A DNA stretch of 64,000 bases, taken from assembly GCA_934272785.1 (NCBI GenBank), contig CAKQSE010000007.1:1-64000 (forward strand), given 5' to 3'. This DNA is from an uncultured Alphaproteobacteria bacterium (lineage in GTDB: Bacteria; Pseudomonadota; Alphaproteobacteria; Rs-D84). A program made the position numbers and the translations under genes. A model generated the notes under the pieces. It was not told where the DNA came from and did no database searches. It worked only from the letters and a program-made list of their open reading frames with translations. This document shows, one piece after another, positions 60,046 through 64,000 of the stretch; the first letter of the stretch is position 1, and each line of letters begins with the position of its first letter.

Positions 60046-60083
60046 TTCGGCATCAATGAAAAATTGTAAAAGGAAAAGGCAAA

Positions 60084-63000
60084 ATGGCAAATTTGATTGT
60101 TGATGGTAACTGGGCGGCGGCCGACGTCGCATACAGATGCGTTGATTTCGCGGCGATTTATCCAATCACCCCCAGCAGCACAATGGGTGAACTGGCGGAC
60201 GAATGGTCGTTCCAGCACAAGAAAAATATTTGGGGCGCAATTCCACAGATAATTGAAATGCAATCCGAAGGGGGCGCGGCCGGCGCAATGCACGGTGCGT
60301 TACAGATGGGTGCGCTGGCGACGACATTTACGGCGTCCCAGGGGCTGTTGCTGATGATTCCGAATATGTATAAAATCGCGGGCGAACAGACACCGTTTGT
60401 CATGCATGTTGCGGCGCGTGCGCTGGCGACACATGCGTTGTCAATCTTTGGCGACCACAGTGACGTTATGGCGGTGCGCAGCACGGGTTTTGCATTGCTG
60501 TCCAGTCATAATGTGCAACAGGCATCTGATATGGCGGCAATCGCACATGCGGCGACGTTGCGGGCACGTGTGCCATTTTTGCACTTCTTTGACGGATTTC
60601 GCACCAGCCACGAAGAATCGCGTTTGAATCGAATCGAGGATGAGGTGTTGCGTAAAATGATTCCAGATGACCTGGTGCGTGAAAATCGCGCACGTGGTAT
60701 GTCGCCGGAACATCCGACAATTCGTGGCACCGCCCAAAACCCAGACGTATATTTCCAAGGACGCGAGGCCGCCAACCCACTGTATGCGGCGACGCCTGAA
60801 ATTGTCCAGAAATGCATGGACGAATTTGCCGCGCTGACAGGGCGCAAGTATAATCTGGTTGACTATGTCGGTGACCCAAATGCCGAAAACGTTATTGTCG
60901 CCATGGGCAGTGCATGCGAAACAATCGAAGAAACGTTGCCGTTCCTGCCACGTGGGTTGGGATTGGTCAAGGTGCATCTGTTCCGGCCGTTCCCGGTTGA
61001 CGCGTTGCGCGCGGCATTGCCGAAAACGGTGAAACGTATTGCGGTGTTGGATCGGACCAAGGAACCGGGTGCCATTGGTGAACCGTTATACCAAGATGTT
61101 AAGACTGTCGTGGGTGACGCGGCGGCGGTGTATGGCGGACGTTATGGACTGGGGTCCAAGGAATTTAAACCACGCGATGTCAAGGCCGTATATGAAAACC
61201 TGATGCGTGACACATTGCACCATAATTTTACCGTTGGTATCGATGACGATTTGACGGGCCTGTCCCTGAAAACAGACCCGGCGTTCGCGGTCCAGGCGGA
61301 AAATTTCAAGACCGCAATTCTGTATGGTATTGGATCGGACGGCACGGTTGGTGCGGTTAAAAATATTGTGAAAATTGTTGGTGAAAATTCTGAATTATAT
61401 CCGCAATCATACGCGGTATATGATTCCAAGAAATCAGGGGGACTGACCGCGTCGCATATTCGTTTTTCGGATGCGCCGATTAAAAGCCAGTATTTGATAG
61501 AAGTGGCGGATTTCATCAGTGTATCAAACTTTATGATTGCCCAGCGTTTTGATGTGTTCCGTGGTCTGCGTGCGGGTGGGACCGTTATGATAAATACGTC
61601 AATGGCCCCGGATGTGGCGTTCGCAAATCTGCCACGGGAAACCCAGGAACATTTAATCAGATTGCGTGCAAATGTATATTTCTTGGACGCAAATGGTGCG
61701 GCCGCCGAATTGGGATTGGGCAACCGTATCAATACGTTTATAATGCTGAATTTCTTTAACCTGACCCAGATTATTGACCCGGCGGTTGCGGCCAAATCGG
61801 CCAAGGCGGCAATTGAAAAAACATACAAGAAAAAGGGTATGGATATCGTCCAGGCGAACTGGACCGCGGTTGATAGGGCGGCGGGCTATCTGCATCAGTA
61901 TACGTTGCCGTCGTCGGTGTCGAATTTTGCCCCAGACTTTATCCCGGCGATGACTGCGGATGCCCCGGCCGAGATTGCCGGGACACTGGGTGAAATGGCG
62001 GCCCAGCGTGGCGACGCAATTCCTGTGTCGCGTTTCCGCACCGATGGTGCGTTTGGCGCAGGCCAGTATCCGGTCGGCACATCAAAGTATGAAAAGCGTT
62101 CAATATCTCAGCGTGTTGCGACGTGCGATTTGGAAAAATGTATCCAGTGCGGCAAATGTTCTATGTTGTGCCCGCACGCGGCAATTCGTATCCGTGCATT
62201 GACCGCGGACCAGGTTGACGCGGCACGCGCGGCAGGTATAACGGTTGTGCCGATGAAAACCCCAGAACTGGGGTCTGATATGTATTACACGCTGGCCATA
62301 TCCCCGGCGGATTGCACCGGGTGCGGCGTGTGTGTGAAAAATTGTCCGGTGGCGGCACTGGCGATGAAAAACGCGCACGATGTTGCCGATGAAAACCAGC
62401 GCGCGTTTGACGCGGTTGTAAAATTGCCAGACATACCGCGCGAAAAATTAAACCTGAATATACCAAAGCATGTGGAATTATTGCCGCATTACTTTGAATT
62501 TCCGGGCGCGTGTGCGGGGTGCGGGGAAACACCGTATATCAAGATGTTGGCGCATCTGTTTGGTGACCATATGGTGGTTGCAAATGCAACGGGTTGTTCG
62601 TCCATATATGGGGCGAATTTGCCGACAACGCCGTGGACATGTGATGCGGCGGGGTGTGGGCCAGCGTGGTCTAATTCATTGTTCGAAGATAATGCGGAAT
62701 ACGGCCTGGGAATGCGTTTGGCATTGAACCAGAAACGCGACACATTGCGCAGTTTGCTGTTTGAATTAAATATTCCAAACGTTGATGCGATGTTTGATAC
62801 GCATGACATAAATGCCCAGCGCGCCAGTGCGGACATGCTGCGTAAAAAGTTGGCGACAATTGACGGACCGCGCGCACGCGTGGCCGAAAGTTTGGTTGAC
62901 GCAATTGTCAATAAATCTGTGTGGATTATCGGCGGTGATGGATGGGCATATGACATTGGATATGGCGGGTTGGATCATATCTTGCACAGTGGGGAAAACG

Positions 63001-63596
63001 TGAACGTTTTGGTCCTGGATACCGAAGGGTATTCGAACACCGGCGGTCAACAGTCAAAATCAACCCCGTTTGGTGCCAGTATGAAATTCGCCATCGGTGG
63101 CAAGGAACACGCCAAGAAAGATTTGGGTATGATTGCGATGATGTCGGGTGCATATGTTGCCCAGATTGCACTGGGGGCAAATCCGGTCCAGGCGATTCGC
63201 GCATTTCGCGAGGCGGCGGCGTTCCCGGGCCCATCAATCATATTGGCGTATGCGCCGTGTATCGCGCATGGATTCGCACTGCAAAACGGTGTCCAGCACC
63301 AGACCCAGGTTGTCCATACGGGCGCGTGGCCGCTGTATCGTTTTGACCCGACCTTGGTCCTGGCGGGGCACAATCCATTGACGCTGGATTCCAATGTGGA
63401 TAATCCAACGCCGTTGGAAGATTTCTTGAAAACCGAGAGTCGTTTTGGCGCGGCGCGCGCGGTCAATCCGAACTTTGACAGATTGGTCGAATTTGCCAAG
63501 GAAAATAATCGCTATAAGAGCGAGCTGAAAAAATACATCGCGCATTTTGCAATGATGCACGCGGCAAACGAAACCAAAGAAAATGGCGAGGGGTAA
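60084..63596 (+). CDS. nifJ: Pyruvate:ferredoxin (flavodoxin) oxidoreductase
   Basis: 1,170 residues, the single-chain homodimeric form. It oxidises pyruvate and CoA to acetyl-CoA and CO2, passing electrons to ferredoxin or flavodoxin. Domain I begins VDGNWAAADVAYRCVDFAAIYPITPSS (given in part); a 2x[4Fe-4S] ferredoxin domain has C686IQCGKCSMLCP and CTGCGVCVKNCP; a third cluster and TPP site follow (GACAGCGETPY, ATGCSSIYG, DTEGYSNTGGQQSKSTPFGA given in parts). The oxygen-sensitive enzyme implies growth without or with little oxygen. It diverges from the ClpP-like gene. Confidence 0.97.
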   Translation: MANLIVDGNWAAADVAYRCVDFAAIYPITPSSTMGELADEWSFQHKKNIWGAIPQIIEMQSEGGAAGAMHGALQMGALATTFTASQGLLLMIPNMYKIAGEQTPFVMHVAARALATHALSIFGDHSDVMAVRSTGFALLSSHNVQQASDMAAIAHAATLRARVPFLHFFDGFRTSHEESRLNRIEDEVLRKMIPDDLVRENRARGMSPEHPTIRGTAQNPDVYFQGREAANPLYAATPEIVQKCMDEFAALTGRKYNLVDYVGDPNAENVIVAMGSACETIEETLPFLPRGLGLVKVHLFRPFPVDALRAALPKTVKRIAVLDRTKEPGAIGEPLYQDVKTVVGDAAAVYGGRYGLGSKEFKPRDVKAVYENLMRDTLHHNFTVGIDDDLTGLSLKTDPAFAVQAENFKTAILYGIGSDGTVGAVKNIVKIVGENSELYPQSYAVYDSKKSGGLTASHIRFSDAPIKSQYLIEVADFISVSNFMIAQRFDVFRGLRAGGTVMINTSMAPDVAFANLPRETQEHLIRLRANVYFLDANGAAAELGLGNRINTFIMLNFFNLTQIIDPAVAAKSAKAAIEKTYKKKGMDIVQANWTAVDRAAGYLHQYTLPSSVSNFAPDFIPAMTADAPAEIAGTLGEMAAQRGDAIPVSRFRTDGAFGAGQYPVGTSKYEKRSISQRVATCDLEKCIQCGKCSMLCPHAAIRIRALTADQVDAARAAGITVVPMKTPELGSDMYYTLAISPADCTGCGVCVKNCPVAALAMKNAHDVADENQRAFDAVVKLPDIPREKLNLNIPKHVELLPHYFEFPGACAGCGETPYIKMLAHLFGDHMVVANATGCSSIYGANLPTTPWTCDAAGCGPAWSNSLFEDNAEYGLGMRLALNQKRDTLRSLLFELNIPNVDAMFDTHDINAQRASADMLRKKLATIDGPRARVAESLVDAIVNKSVWIIGGDGWAYDIGYGGLDHILHSGENVNVLVLDTEGYSNTGGQQSKSTPFGASMKFAIGGKEHAKKDLGMIAMMSGAYVAQIALGANPVQAIRAFREAAAFPGPSIILAYAPCIAHGFALQNGVQHQTQVVHTGAWPLYRFDPTLVLAGHNPLTLDSNVDNPTPLEDFLKTESRFGAARAVNPNFDRLVEFAKENNRYKSELKKYIAHFAMMHAANETKENGEG

Positions 63597-63600
63597 AAAC

Positions 63601-64000
63601 ATGAAAAAAATTATCGCGATTTGTTTAATTGCACTGGCGGGCTGCACGTTCCAGACCAAGCACCGTGGATACGTTTTCCCGGCGGATTTGGACGCGCGCG
63701 TCGCGCAAATTAAAACGACCGACCAACTGGAACAACAGATTGGCGCGCCCCAGGTGAAAACAATCCACGGGGACGACGTCTGGGTTTATTATGGCGCGGA
63801 TGAAAATTACCGTGGGCCATTGAAAAAGACGTATGATAATCGGACGGTCTTGCTGGCGTGGGTAAATGGCAATCGCGTGACCCGGACCCAGGTTTTACGT
63901 GATGACGATTTGCCTGATGTCCAGGTTGCCGATGGTGAAACAGAAATCCCGGCGGCGATTGAACTGAACGCAATCCAGGAACTGTTTAACAATATCGGTC
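63601..64000 (+). CDS. BamE/OmlA-like outer-membrane lipoprotein, 3' end outside window
   Basis: Open from ATG 63601 to the window end, 133 codons seen. It starts MKKIIAICLIALAGC, with lipobox Leu-Ala-Gly-Cys, then YVFPADLDARVAQIKTTDQL with EQQIGAPQVKTI, a SmpA/OmlA (BamE) pattern in which a helix leads to a Gly-x-Pro turn, and DVWVYYGAD strands. BamE assists barrel assembly. GAGGGG in the end of nifJ serves as ribosome-binding site, 4 bp after its stop. The tail beyond about residue 95 is longer than BamE of E. coli. Confidence 0.72.
   Translation, partial: MKKIIAICLIALAGCTFQTKHRGYVFPADLDARVAQIKTTDQLEQQIGAPQVKTIHGDDVWVYYGADENYRGPLKKTYDNRTVLLAWVNGNRVTRTQVLRDDDLPDVQVADGETEIPAAIELNAIQELFNNIG

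Overview
The window is 64 kb of dense bacterial chromosome that reads as an alphaproteobacterium. It carries a CcrM-type GANTC methyltransferase diverging from nrdR with rnhB close by, the clpP-clpX and rpsB-tsf pairs, bS21, bL28, an MsbA-like exporter, EnvC, a C-terminal processing protease and a pbpC/alpha-2-macroglobulin pair. A full-length pyruvate:ferredoxin oxidoreductase points to anaerobic energy metabolism. Several genes look like Bacteroidetes families (DUF4301, an Mpi-type DNA invertase, a Cys-Ser-Asn-Asp-Asp lipoprotein start). My inference is a host- or gut-associated, poorly characterised alphaproteobacterial lineage; I cannot name the species.

Layout. 1-1.9 kb: two tandem glycine-rich, probably surface, proteins. 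1.9-2.66 kb: a repeat-filled gap. 2.7-6.7 kb: leftward operon nrdR-slt-rnhB-pgk. 6.9-10.4 kb: ccrM, a small coiled-coil protein, clpP-clpX. 10.4-13.3 kb: an AT-rich restriction-modification island beside tRNA-Leu(CAA), with degenerate copies of the tRNA 3' end. 13.4-20.1 kb: bL28, DUF4301, an N-domain-less ClpB, a basic hypothetical and an MsbA-like ABC exporter. 20.2-20.6 kb: tRNA-Ala and rpsU as one short unit. 20.6-27.2 kb: DUF805 and a 1,428-residue repeat surface protein, separated and flanked by palindrome-rich gaps. 27.2-31.2 kb: polA, a small outer-membrane protein, pth. 31.2-39.7 kb: envelope genes (two cysteine-rich exported proteins, a lipoprotein, tRNA-Leu with an AAG anticodon, two beta-barrels and a small exported protein). 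39.7-50.5 kb: pbpC, alpha-2-macroglobulin, an invertase and an exported subtilisin-like protease. 50.5-54.9 kb: rpsB-tsf, tyrS-envC. 54.9-64 kb: a Fic/kinase operon, ctp, a MerR-flavodoxin divergon, an inactive ClpP-like protein, the oxidoreductase, and the start of a BamE-like lipoprotein.

The most unusual signal lies in the gaps. At least three families of hairpin repeats are scattered between genes, and an exactly 35-bp palindromic element is found inside the hairpin loop of members of all three (four copies, each near an uninterrupted relative). This looks like a hairpin-targeting nested palindromic element. Other points worth attention: a Fic protein whose motif lacks the catalytic His and carries a Doc-like NKR, overlapping a phosphotransferase-like kinase; a ClpP-fold protein without Ser or His; a tRNA-Leu with A at position 34; and four genes whose -10 boxes lie so close to the ATG that the mRNAs should be almost leaderless.
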